30,460 nucleotides of DNA from CBDUEV01 sp965366365 (GTDB taxonomy: Bacteria > Actinomycetota > Acidimicrobiia > Spongiisociales > JAENVV01). A model generated the notes under the pieces. It worked only from the letters and a program-made list of their open reading frames with translations, was not told where the DNA came from and did no database searches. The DNA lies in contig CBDUEV010000035.1 of NCBI GenBank assembly GCA_965366365.1, forward strand, positions 1 through 30,460, read 5' to 3'. The position numbers and the translations under genes are program-made. Shown in pieces: positions 6,053 to 14,074 of the stretch (its first letter is position 1; every line of letters begins with the position of its first letter).

Positions 6053-9000
6053 ATGTACGCCGAACTGCACTGTCACACCAACTTCTCCTTCCTGGATGGC
6101 GCCTCGCACCCCGAGGTTCTCGTGGAGCGGGCCGCCGAACTCGGGTACCGAGCGTTGGCCGTCACCGATCATCACGGATTCTATGGAGCGGTCCGATTCT
6201 CCGAATCCGCCAAGGCGTTGGGGCTACCGGCGGTATACGGCACCGAGATCGGACTCGACCCGACCTCTCATCTCGTCCCCGAGCCGGGAGACGACCCGTT
6301 TCGAAAGGCAGAAGCCGCCGATCGGGCCGCCGCTCCCGTCCCCGAGGCAATCGACCCGAAGCGGCGCGGGCGGAGCATGCGCATGCACGGCAGCAAACCC
6401 ACCGATCTTCCCGACTCGCACCATCTGGTCCTGCTCGCCGGAGGGCCGGGCGGGTACGGGGCGATCAGTCGTCTCGTCTCTCAAGCGCAGTTCCGTGGAG
6501 AGAAGAATCGTCCCGTGTACACATGGGAGGACATTGCTGACGCAGCCCAGGCGGGCGACCTGTATGCGCTGACCGGTTGCTGGCAGGGAGCCGTACCCAG
6601 GGCCGCCCAGCGCGGGGACCTCCCAGAAGCCATGGTGGCGGCGGGGCGGCTTCGTGATGTGTTCGGAGACGGCCTGCGGATCGAACTGTGGCATCACCGA
6701 ATGCCGGAAGATGATCTCCGCAATGATGTGCTCGCCGAGGTGGCCGCCCGGCTCCAGATTCCGACCGTGGCCACGAACAACGTTCACTATGACGATCCCG
6801 CGGAGGCTCACCTCTCAGAAGTGATGGCAGCGATTGCCGGCCGGCGCACACTCGACCTCCAGGACGGGTTCAGGCCGGCCACCGATGAGCGGTATCTCAA
6901 AGCCCCCCAGGAGATGCATCGGCGCTTCTCTCGCTACCCGGGAGCAGTCGAACGAGCCACGGAGCTCGGCGAGGCCCTGGCGTTCGACCTGCAGCTGGTA
7001 GCTCCACAGTTGCCCGACTTTCCCATGCCCGGTCATTTCCGCTCCGAGATGGAGTACCTCAGGCACCTCACCTTTGAAGGCGCTCGAGAGGTGTACCCGG
7101 GACGCAACGGTGGGATCGACCCGGCCGCCCAGTCGCGCCTCGAACATGAGCTCGGGGTGATCGAGAAGCTCGGATTTCCGGGCTACTTCCTGGTGGTGTG
7201 GGATCTGGTCCAGTTCGCCCGGAGCCGCGACATCTACTGTCAGATTCGCGGATCGGGCGGCGATTCGGCGGTGTGTCGCTGCATCGGGCTGACCCAAGTG
7301 GATCCGATCAGGCTCGGGCTTCCCTTCGAACGCTTTCTCTCCGAGGAACGCGGTCGGGCTCCCGATATCGACCTCGATCTGGAAGCCGATCGACGTGAAG
7401 AGGTGATCCAGTACTGCTACCGACGGTATGGACGAGAGCGCGCCGCCATGGTCGCCAATGTCATCACGTATCGGGCGCGTTCCGTGCTCCGAGACGTCGC
7501 CAAAACCTTCGGGTTCAGCCAAGCTCAGGTCGACGGCTTGGCCAAGTACATCGATACCCGCGATCCGGCTCGCCTTCGTTTCGACGTCCCTCTCCCAGAC
7601 GGGTTGACCGCCGACCGCATCTATGACCTGTGTTGGCGACTGGACGGCTTCCCCCGCCATCTCGGTATTCATTCCGGGGGAATGGTGATTGCGGATCGGC
7701 CCCTTTGGCAGGTCGTACCTCTCGAGTGGGGACGCATGGAAGGGCGCTCAGTTCTGCAATGGGACAAAGAAAGCTGTGCGGCCATCGGTATCGTGAAATT
7801 CGACCTGCTCGGGCTCGGAATGCTCAACGCCCTGCACCTGGCCGTCGACGCCATTGCGGATACGCACGGTGTGGACGTCGACCTCGCCACGATCGAACAG
7901 GAGCCCGCCATCTATGCGATGCTCACCAAGGCCGACACGGTGGGTCTCTTTCAGGTTGAGTCGCGGGCCCAGATGGCCACCCTGCCGAGGATGAAGCCCA
8001 AGACGTTTTACGACCTGGCCGTTGAGGTTGCCCTGATCCGTCCTGGTCCCATCCAGGGTGATTCCGTTCACCCCTACCTGCGTAGGCGGAACGGCGACGA
8101 GCCCGTTCGATACCCACACCCGCTCGCCGAGTCGGTGCTGGAGAAGACGTTGGGGGTTCCCATCTTCCAGGAACAGCTCATGGAGTTGGCGAGGGTCTGC
8201 GCGGGGTTTGGCCCTGCGCAATGTGATCGCCTCCGGCAGGCCATGACCCACAAGCGGTCGGAACAAGCCATGGCCCGTCTTCAGGATGAGGTCTTCTCAG
8301 GCATGGCCGCCCAAGGCGTCTCGGGAGCGGCTGCCGAGGAGATCTGGACGAAACTCCAGGGGTTCGGTTCCTTTGGGTTCCCCGAGAGCCACTCCGTGTC
8401 CTTCGCCTACATCGTCTACATGTCGGCCTGGCTGCGGTACCACTATCCGACTGAATTCCTCGCCGGCTTGCTCAATGCCCAGCCGATGGGTTTCTACAGT
8501 CCCAACTCATTGGTTCAGGACGCTCTCAGGCACGGCGTGATCGTGCTTCAGCCGGATATCAACGGCTCGTCGCATGACTGCACGATCGAGCCTCACTACG
8601 CCGCACCTGATGATGTGGTGACCTACCTCGGGCAAATGTGGCGACGGGGGAGAGGCCCCGTCGATGATCCGTTGCGCGGTGCGGTGGCCCTCCGAATGGG
8701 GCTTCGGTACGTCCGGAATCTGGGGGCCAACGAGGTGACGCGGGTCGAAGCGGCGCGTCAGATCGGTGGCGATTTCTCGTCACCCGAAGACCTGGCCCAC
8801 CGCACCGGGCTCAACGTCGGTGCCTTGGAGGCTCTGGCGGTGTCAGGTGCTCTCGAGGGCGTGGGATTGCCGCGCCGCGCCGGGGTCTGGGCGGCTGGAG
8901 CCTTGGCGGAGATCGGGCCCGACCGGCTGCCACTCGCTCCGGGGGTGGAGGCCCCCACCTTGCCTGGCATGAGCGATCAGGAGATCTCCGAGGCGGAACG

Positions 9001-9379
9001 GTGGGCCACCGGCGTCTCCACACGTCATCCTGTCGAGTTCATCCGCCGGCGTCTCACGGAGATGGGATGTATCTCCACGGCGGAGGCCGTCGATCGACGC
9101 CGCAACGGTGTGCGGGTCAAGGTAGGGGGCGTCGTAACGCATCGGCAGCGTCCCGGGACGGCCAATGGCGTCATCTTCTTCAACCTCGAAGACGAGACCG
9201 GCCTGCTCAACGTGGTGGTGCTTCCGCCGGTCTGGGAACGTCAACAGAAGGTCGCCCGCCAGAACCCGGGGTTGGTGATCGACGGCGTTCTCGAGTACCG
9301 CGATGGAGTCACCAACCTCGTGGCGCGCCGGTTCACTCCCTGGCCCGTAGAAGGAGTGGCCTCCCGAGATTTTCGGTGA
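6053..9379 (+). CDS. dnaE2: Error-prone DNA polymerase DnaE2 (ImuC)
   Basis: Catalytic subunit of the damage-inducible mutasome; performs translesion synthesis with ImuB. The 1108-residue length is normal. An N-terminal PHP domain starts HCHTNFSFLDGA (H6, H8). The palm carries PDIDLD with D438 and D440, and the third catalytic aspartate D584 in VKFDLLGLG. HLGIHSGGM follows the usual DnaE pattern. The tail (about 1010-1095) is an OB fold (VRVKVGGVVTHRQR ... VIFFNLEDETG). The phosphate-binding motif, GRGSAANS in the mycobacterial form, reads IRGSGGDS here (398-405), keeping RGS. ATG 6053 is chosen because the SOS promoter ends immediately upstream. Induction by DNA damage follows from the LexA box. 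No recognition helix-type anomalies or frameshift are seen. Confidence 0.95.
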   Translation: MYAELHCHTNFSFLDGASHPEVLVERAAELGYRALAVTDHHGFYGAVRFSESAKALGLPAVYGTEIGLDPTSHLVPEPGDDPFRKAEAADRAAAPVPEAIDPKRRGRSMRMHGSKPTDLPDSHHLVLLAGGPGGYGAISRLVSQAQFRGEKNRPVYTWEDIADAAQAGDLYALTGCWQGAVPRAAQRGDLPEAMVAAGRLRDVFGDGLRIELWHHRMPEDDLRNDVLAEVAARLQIPTVATNNVHYDDPAEAHLSEVMAAIAGRRTLDLQDGFRPATDERYLKAPQEMHRRFSRYPGAVERATELGEALAFDLQLVAPQLPDFPMPGHFRSEMEYLRHLTFEGAREVYPGRNGGIDPAAQSRLEHELGVIEKLGFPGYFLVVWDLVQFARSRDIYCQIRGSGGDSAVCRCIGLTQVDPIRLGLPFERFLSEERGRAPDIDLDLEADRREEVIQYCYRRYGRERAAMVANVITYRARSVLRDVAKTFGFSQAQVDGLAKYIDTRDPARLRFDVPLPDGLTADRIYDLCWRLDGFPRHLGIHSGGMVIADRPLWQVVPLEWGRMEGRSVLQWDKESCAAIGIVKFDLLGLGMLNALHLAVDAIADTHGVDVDLATIEQEPAIYAMLTKADTVGLFQVESRAQMATLPRMKPKTFYDLAVEVALIRPGPIQGDSVHPYLRRRNGDEPVRYPHPLAESVLEKTLGVPIFQEQLMELARVCAGFGPAQCDRLRQAMTHKRSEQAMARLQDEVFSGMAAQGVSGAAAEEIWTKLQGFGSFGFPESHSVSFAYIVYMSAWLRYHYPTEFLAGLLNAQPMGFYSPNSLVQDALRHGVIVLQPDINGSSHDCTIEPHYAAPDDVVTYLGQMWRRGRGPVDDPLRGAVALRMGLRYVRNLGANEVTRVEAARQIGGDFSSPEDLAHRTGLNVGALEALAVSGALEGVGLPRRAGVWAAGALAEIGPDRLPLAPGVEAPTLPGMSDQEISEAERWATGVSTRHPVEFIRRRLTEMGCISTAEAVDRRRNGVRVKVGGVVTHRQRPGTANGVIFFNLEDETGLLNVVVLPPVWERQQKVARQNPGLVIDGVLEYRDGVTNLVARRFTPWPVEGVASRDFR

Positions 9380-9413
9380 TCGAGCCTGACTCTCCCATGA
9401 GGCTGCGCCGGCG

Positions 9414-9419
9414 TAGGCT
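9414..9419 (+). promoter_or_regulatory. -10 element of the second MFS gene (TAGGCT)
   Basis: TAGGCT, eight bases before the ATG at 9428, predicting a leaderless message. Confidence 0.55.
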
Positions 9420-9427
9420 TCTGGCCC

Positions 9428-10615
9428 ATGTCCCGCCGTCAATGGTTCCTGGTTTTCGGCGTGTCCGCCATCATCGTGGTGGCGTTCGGTTCGATGCTGT
9501 ACGGATTCAGCGTCTTCGTCACCGATTCGGCGGCCGGAGCCGAGTTCTCGACGTCGGTGCTTTCGATGGGACTGACCGGCGCGGGGGTGATGGGAGGCGT
9601 CCTGGCTGTTCCGCTCGGGCGGTTCATGGATCGACGAGGTGTGCGTGGCGTGCTCTTGGCCGGCGCCGTGCTGGGTGGCCTGGGGATGGTGGGGTTCTCC
9701 CTGGCCCAACACTCGTGGCAGGTGGTGGCAGCCTGGTGGCTGCTTCTCGGGCCGGCGGGAGCGATGCTCTACTACGAGCCCGCCTTCGTGGCGATCGGGA
9801 TCTGGGTACCCATCCATGAGCAACCGCGTGCTTTTGGGGTGCTCACCCTCTTGGGAGGTTTGGCCGGGGGTGTCTTCATCCCGCTCGTGCAGTGGCTGGT
9901 CACCTCGTACGGATGGCGTCTCACCGCTGCCCTGTTGGGGGCACTCATCTTCGGCGTCGCCACGATCGTGGCTTTGACCGTGGTTCCGGCCGGTATCCAG
10001 CGTCACAAGGCGACCGGCCCGCCGACCGAGCGTCCGCCCTTCCGGGTCCTGGTCGGCGACACTCGATTCTTGCTCTTCACCATCGCGTTGGTGCTCACCT
10101 TCTTGCCCATTCAGGGGATTCTCGCCCACAGAGTCGACCGATTCTCCGAGGTTGGGTTCGCCGCTACCACGGTGGCGTTGTGGGCGGGCGCAGCCTCCTT
10201 CATCAGCATGCCAGGTCGGTATCTGGCTCCGTTGCTCGCACCCCGAGTGGGCGCCGCCCGCCTCACCGCCCTGGTCATTGGGGCGATCTCCCTCTCGGCG
10301 GCCGTGGCCGTGCCGGGAGATTCCTCGTTCTCGATGGTGGGTCACTTCGTGGTATTCGGAGTGGCGTTCGGCGCCCTGACCCCGCTGCGCGCCTCTGTGA
10401 TGACGGAGTGGTACGGCGGCGAGCACTACGGAGCGGTCATGGGAGCACAGTGGTCGGCGGTGACGTTGGTGGGGGCGTCCGGGGCGCTGGTGATGGGAGC
10501 AGCTCGAGATCTGGTGGGCGACTACCGCCTGCCCCTGGCGGTGGCAGCCGGTTCGCTCGCCATCGGGGCGGCGCTGACGATGGCGGCTGGGAAGGTGGCG
10601 CAACGCGTCGAATGA
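9428..10615 (+). CDS. MFS transporter (monocarboxylate/oxalate-formate antiporter-like)
   Basis: A 395-residue membrane protein with about 12 hydrophobic helices. The loop after helix 2, PLGRFMDRRGVR (62-73), is MFS motif A. The first helix with GSMLYGFSVFVTD and the long helix 4 region LLLGPAGAMLYYEPAFVAIGIWV resemble the oxalate-formate antiporter/monocarboxylate branch. A central hydrophilic stretch (about 188-208, QRHKATGPPTERPPF) divides the halves. Substrate is not determinable. The gene follows dnaE2 by 48 bases but has its own -10, so it need not be SOS-induced. The next gene begins 43 bases after its stop. Confidence 0.83.
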   Translation: MSRRQWFLVFGVSAIIVVAFGSMLYGFSVFVTDSAAGAEFSTSVLSMGLTGAGVMGGVLAVPLGRFMDRRGVRGVLLAGAVLGGLGMVGFSLAQHSWQVVAAWWLLLGPAGAMLYYEPAFVAIGIWVPIHEQPRAFGVLTLLGGLAGGVFIPLVQWLVTSYGWRLTAALLGALIFGVATIVALTVVPAGIQRHKATGPPTERPPFRVLVGDTRFLLFTIALVLTFLPIQGILAHRVDRFSEVGFAATTVALWAGAASFISMPGRYLAPLLAPRVGAARLTALVIGAISLSAAVAVPGDSSFSMVGHFVVFGVAFGALTPLRASVMTEWYGGEHYGAVMGAQWSAVTLVGASGALVMGAARDLVGDYRLPLAVAAGSLAIGAALTMAAGKVAQRVE

Positions 10616-10658
10616 GTCGGTGCTCGACCTGGGCAGGGAAGGCTGGCACCATGTGCCG

Positions 10659-11342
10659 ATGTCCGGCGTGGGAACTCTCAACGAGAAGTCGCTGCACGCG
10701 CAGTTGAAGACGTGGTACGAACTCGACGGCGACCGCCGAGAGGTGCCGGTCGACGGGTTCGTGATCGACCTGGTTCGGGGCGACCTGCTGATCGAGATCC
10801 AGACGCGCAACGTGGGAGCGATGAAACGCAAACTCGAAGCGCTCACCCTCGACCATCCCGTGCATGTGCTGGTGCCGGTGGCGAAGCGCAAATGGCTGAC
10901 GAAGATCGATGATCAAGGAGAAGTCCTCGGTAGACGGCTGTCACCCAAACGCGGCACGGTGCTCGACATCTTCGGCGAACTGGTCGGCATCCCGCTCTTG
11001 CTTGCGCGACCCAACCTGACCATCGAGGTGGTCATGATCGAAGAGGACGAACTTCGGCGCCACGAGCCGGGCACCCGGTGGCGCAGGCGAGGTTGGGCCA
11101 CCCTGGAACGGCGGCTCCTCGCCGTGACGGAGAGTGTCAGGGTGGAGGATCCATCGGCCCTCGTTGATCTGCTTCCGGAGTTGCCGGAGCGGTGGACGAC
11201 CGCCCAGCTGGCGAACGCGGCGGGGATCTCTCGACGTCTCGCCCAACAGATCGCCTATTGCCTGCGCAAGGCAGAGGTGGCCGGGGTGGTGGACAAGGTC
11301 GGAAACGCCCTGGTCTATTCGCTGATCCAGCCAGCCGACTGA
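10659..11342 (+). CDS. Conserved uncharacterised protein: nuclease-like N-terminus plus helix-turn-helix-like C-terminus
   Basis: A 227-residue protein that I recognise only as a conserved uncharacterised family. Residues 20-60 read like a compact PD-(D/E)XK core: D32 or D37 in VDGFVIDLVRGDLLIEIQT, then E46-x-Q48, then basic residues K56-R57-K58. Q in place of the usual lysine occurs in some members of that superfamily. Residues 60-135 are a mixed alpha/beta region with SPKRGTVLDIFGELV. Residues 159-215 (WTTAQLANAAGISRRLAQQIAYC) look like a winged helix-turn-helix. The ATG at 10659 is preferred to a GTG at 10620. A weak CACCAT -10-like sequence lies six bases upstream. The nuclease assignment is inference and no function is claimed. 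Confidence 0.6.
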   Translation: MSGVGTLNEKSLHAQLKTWYELDGDRREVPVDGFVIDLVRGDLLIEIQTRNVGAMKRKLEALTLDHPVHVLVPVAKRKWLTKIDDQGEVLGRRLSPKRGTVLDIFGELVGIPLLLARPNLTIEVVMIEEDELRRHEPGTRWRRRGWATLERRLLAVTESVRVEDPSALVDLLPELPERWTTAQLANAAGISRRLAQQIAYCLRKAEVAGVVDKVGNALVYSLIQPAD

Positions 11343-11368
11343 ATGAGGCGGGGGTGACTGCGGGTGGA

Positions 11369-11992
11369 TCACACCAGAGAGGCCAGCACCACCTGAGCCG
11401 CGTAGTACACCGGCAAACCCCACGCCTGGTTCACGAAGCCTGGCGACACGAACTGCTGACGGGCCACGGCCAGGTCGGAGAGATAGAACAGGCCGGCTCC
11501 GAGTGGGATCCAGGGTGATGCTCCGGCCCCTGTCGCCCCCCACGCCGTGACGAACATGAGGCTGATAGCCACCATGTAGCCCACCACCGGGATGCGGAGT
11601 TGTTCGGTCACCGCCGGGAGGAGCCATCTGCCCACCAGTGCCCCTACTCCGGCCAGGACCAGGAGCGAGGGCACCGCCCATGCCGCCGACTGGCCGGCCA
11701 CCCAGAAGGCGCCGCCATAGGCGAGGTGAGCGAGCAGAAAGGCCCCCAAGCCTGCCAGAAAGGACCGCTCGGACGATCCGAGCAGGGCCACGTCACCGGC
11801 AAAGGAACACACCAACCCGGCGACCAGCAGGCGACCGAAGAGATCGTCGGGCAAACCGCCGGCCAGCGCCACAACGAGGAACCCGGTCGAAGCCAACGGT
11901 TTCCAGAGAATTCGGTAGCGCGAATCGACCCGCACGGACCAGACGAGGGCTGCCGTCGCCCCGGCGGTCACGATGGCTCCGACCGCCTCCAT
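11369..11992 (-). CDS. YhhN/TMEM86-family membrane protein (lysoplasmalogenase-like)
   Basis: A 207-residue integral membrane protein with about 8 hydrophobic segments. Characterised relatives hydrolyse the vinyl-ether bond of lysoplasmalogens. Conserved acidic motifs inside helices are visible: CSFAGDVALL near 63-72, FLLAHLAYGGAF near 85-96, and LFYLSDLAVARQQF near 168-181. The C-terminal GLPVYYAAQVVLA is also typical. Length is usual. The start overlaps the stop of the upstream fusion gene (GTGATG: stop TGA, with ATG at 11992 or GTG at 11995), so the two are translationally coupled. Whether this organism makes plasmalogens is not shown here, so the enzymatic role is family-based. Confidence 0.82.
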   Translation of the reverse strand: MEAVGAIVTAGATAALVWSVRVDSRYRILWKPLASTGFLVVALAGGLPDDLFGRLLVAGLVCSFAGDVALLGSSERSFLAGLGAFLLAHLAYGGAFWVAGQSAAWAVPSLLVLAGVGALVGRWLLPAVTEQLRIPVVGYMVAISLMFVTAWGATGAGASPWIPLGAGLFYLSDLAVARQQFVSPGFVNQAWGLPVYYAAQVVLASLV

Positions 11993-13194
11993 CACAGATG
12001 TTCTGTGATGGCTTCCGCAACCTTCGTCCAGACCCGCGAGGCCGGATCGATGAGGTCCGAGTGGTCGGCATCGGCGTCTTCGATGTAGCGGACTCGATCC
12101 CCGGCTTGGGTGGCGGCCTGGGCGTAGGACACCGACATCGAGACAGGCACGACGTCATCGGCTTCGCCATGGACGATGATCTGTTCGACGCCCAGAGGGA
12201 GCATTTCGATCGGCGAGACGGTGCGGTACAGACTGGCGTGGTAGGGCGAGCCGGAGAGAAGAGGATCGACGGCGTCATCGCCGAGCCCGGCCCGCTGGGC
12301 GGCGGCGAGATCGGAGACGGCAGCCAGGCCAACCGCCAGGCGGGGGCGGACGGCGGGGTCTCCGCCCAGATCGGTATTGGCCAGTGTCCGTCGACCGGCC
12401 GACCACAGCGCCAAATGACCGCCCGCCGAGTGACCGACCACCGCCACGCGATCGAGGGCCAGATCATGGTCGGGAGCGATCTCGGCGAGGAAGTCGACAC
12501 TTTGGGCCACGTCGAGGAACGTCTCCGGCCATCCGCCGCCCGCCCCGACTCTCCGGTATTCGGGGTTCCAGGTGGCAATGCCTCGACCGGTCAGATGGAC
12601 CGCCAGGCCGTCCATGAGGTCCCTCGTCCACTGGTGCCGCCAGAAACCCCCGTGCAGCAGAACGGCAACCGGGTGGGCCCCACCGACGTTTGGTATTCGC
12701 AGGTCGCCCACCTGGGCGTGTTCGGAACCATACGACAGGGTCGTGAACGGACCCGCCGACCGGGCGGCGAGATGCCGCAGCGCGTCGCGGTACCCCTCGA
12801 TGCCTCGCCCGTAGATGGTGTGCACGCAGGCGGGCTCGATGACCGAGACTCCTCGCCACGGTTCGCGTTCCTTCACGTTGGAGATGTGCACCTCGACAGT
12901 GGGAAGCCCGACCGCGCGGATGGCGTCGCCCAGGGCATAGGAGGTGTGGGTGTATGCCCCGGCGTTGAGCACGACACCGGCGGCATCGTGGCGAGCGGCG
13001 TGGAGCCGATCGATGAGGGCACCTTCGGCGTTGGACTGGAAGGTGTCGACCTCCATCCCCAGGCTCCCCGCCCAGTCGTGGCACAACCCGTCCAGTTCCT
13101 CGAGCGTGGTGGATCCATAGACGTCCGGTTGGCGGGCGCCGAGGAGGTTCAGGTTGGGGCCATTGACGACGAGAATCCGTGCTGGGTCAGGCAT
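11992..13194 (-). CDS. Fusion: type II 3-dehydroquinate dehydratase (AroQ-like) + alpha/beta hydrolase
   Basis: One uninterrupted 400-codon frame with two complete domains. Residues 1-145 are a type II dehydroquinase, the shikimate-pathway step from 3-dehydroquinate to 3-dehydroshikimate. NGPNLNLLGARQPDVYG holds the lid R21 and catalytic Y26; N77 (NAGAYTHTS), H103 (EVHISN) and R114 (REPWRGVS) follow with normal spacing. Residues about 150-400 are an alpha/beta hydrolase of the BD-FAE/kynurenine-formamidase-like type: HGGFW oxyanion segment, GHSAGGH nucleophile elbow, GEADDVVP acid and ADHSD histidine. The linker is about 25 residues. Both active sites look intact, so this is not simple decay. 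A TACTCT -10 lies eight bases before the ATG. Such a fusion is not one I know; the hydrolase substrate is unknown. Confidence 0.88.
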   Translation of the reverse strand: MPDPARILVVNGPNLNLLGARQPDVYGSTTLEELDGLCHDWAGSLGMEVDTFQSNAEGALIDRLHAARHDAAGVVLNAGAYTHTSYALGDAIRAVGLPTVEVHISNVKEREPWRGVSVIEPACVHTIYGRGIEGYRDALRHLAARSAGPFTTLSYGSEHAQVGDLRIPNVGGAHPVAVLLHGGFWRHQWTRDLMDGLAVHLTGRGIATWNPEYRRVGAGGGWPETFLDVAQSVDFLAEIAPDHDLALDRVAVVGHSAGGHLALWSAGRRTLANTDLGGDPAVRPRLAVGLAAVSDLAAAQRAGLGDDAVDPLLSGSPYHASLYRTVSPIEMLPLGVEQIIVHGEADDVVPVSMSVSYAQAATQAGDRVRYIEDADADHSDLIDPASRVWTKVAEAITEHL

Positions 13195-13202
13195 GGCCCG
13201 CC

Positions 13203-13208
13203 AGAGTA
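13203..13208 (-). promoter_or_regulatory. -10 element of the AroQ-hydrolase fusion gene (TACTCT)
   Basis: TACTCT on the minus strand, eight bases from the ATG at 13194. It gives the fusion and the coupled YhhN gene their own leaderless promoter. Confidence 0.55.
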
Positions 13209-13245
13209 TCGACCCAGCCGGTGGGGTGGCGTCATTTGGGGTTGG

Positions 13246-13998
13246 TCAGGGGGCCAAGTGATCGCTCTCGAGTTCCTCTGCCCGGGCGATGGTGGCACCC
13301 CCGACGACGCCGTGGACGATGTCATAGCGATCGGCGAATGCCGCGACGAGGGCTTCAGTCGTCGACTCGAAGGTGGCATCAGGGGCATGATCGGTGACTG
13401 CCCCCACCGTCTGTGGGTCCCAATCGAGATCGAGCGCCTCGTAGACCGGGATGAGCACGTCGCGCACGTCGCGGCCGGCGCTCACCACCACCACCCCTCC
13501 GATATGGGCTGCTCTCCGGGTGAGGCGTTGACCCACTCCCATCAGTTTCCGGTTGCCTTCTGCGTTGACGCTGTAGGCGCCGGGGCAGTACTCGCCGGGA
13601 ACCTCCCCGATTCGAGCGTCGACCCCCAGTGTCTCCAGTGCCGAGCGGACGATCTCGGCGATCTCCACGAACCGCGGAGTGATGGTGATCTTCGGGTCGG
13701 GTTCGGGAATCGTCCACGAGAAAGAGATCGTCTCGGCGTGGAACACGGCGGCCCGTCCCCCTGCCAGCCTCTCGATGGCTTCGAAACCCGCCTGTCGGGC
13801 CGCCCGCACGGCCGCCGAATAGCCGGCGGCAACCACATCCTGCCGACCGAACGCCACCACTCGCGCCGGCCGGTGAATGCGGAGGGTCTCGCCTCGTGAG
13901 CCTTCGGAGACCTCCAGGAGCATCGCCCGGGCCACGGCGGTGTCGAGAGCCGGCCGCTCGGCGTGGTCCTCTCGGATGAGGGTGATGGTGCGCGCCAC
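13246..13998 (-). CDS. Lipoate-protein ligase A-like protein (biotin/lipoate A/B ligase fold)
   Basis: A 250-residue member of the LplA/LipB/BirA fold, which attaches lipoate or octanoate to carrier lysines. VVAFGRQDVVAAGY (47-60) and RLAGGRAAVFHAETISFSW (77-95) correspond to the substrate-binding loop (RRxxGGxxVxH pattern, with LAGG here). GNRKLMGVGQR contains the likely catalytic lysine K141. GGVVVVSAGRDV follows as in the family. There is no separate C-terminal accessory domain, so it could be a ligase lacking that domain or an amidotransferase/octanoyltransferase. The start is GTG at 13998, six bases after a TAGGCT -10 element. No carrier-protein genes are nearby. Confidence 0.8.
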   Translation of the reverse strand: MARTITLIREDHAERPALDTAVARAMLLEVSEGSRGETLRIHRPARVVAFGRQDVVAAGYSAAVRAARQAGFEAIERLAGGRAAVFHAETISFSWTIPEPDPKITITPRFVEIAEIVRSALETLGVDARIGEVPGEYCPGAYSVNAEGNRKLMGVGQRLTRRAAHIGGVVVVSAGRDVRDVLIPVYEALDLDWDPQTVGAVTDHAPDATFESTTEALVAAFADRYDIVHGVVGGATIARAEELESDHLAP

Positions 13999-14004
13999 GC
14001 CGGG

Positions 14005-14010
14005 AGCCTA
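14005..14010 (-). promoter_or_regulatory. -10 element of the lipoate ligase-like gene (TAGGCT)
   Basis: TAGGCT on the minus strand, six bases from the GTG at 13998. It supports GTG as a leaderless start. Confidence 0.55.
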
Positions 14011-14044
14011 ACGCCCGGAACTTTGCGGAGGCCACAGACGTCTC

Positions 14045-14050
14045 TACCGT
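14045..14050 (+). promoter_or_regulatory. Candidate -10 element of the lipoprotein gene (TACCGT)
   Basis: TACCGT directly abuts an ATG at 14051, which would then lie upstream of the transcription start. This favours the second ATG at 14075, which has GAGGTGGG (14067-14074) before it. Confidence 0.4.
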
Positions 14051-14074
14051 ATGCCTACCAATCGACGAGGTGGG

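Noticed and set aside
8843..10891. A 682-codon open frame on the minus strand
   Set aside because: It is antisense to the dnaE2 3' end and the MFS gene, is low in complexity and rich in His/Arg/Gln, and has no recognisable domain.
11638..13899. A 753-codon open frame on the plus strand
   Set aside because: It lies antisense to three well-identified genes (YhhN, AroQ-hydrolase fusion, lipoate ligase-like). Its composition is Arg/Gly/Asp/His-rich with no domain; it is a shadow of GC-rich coding sequence.
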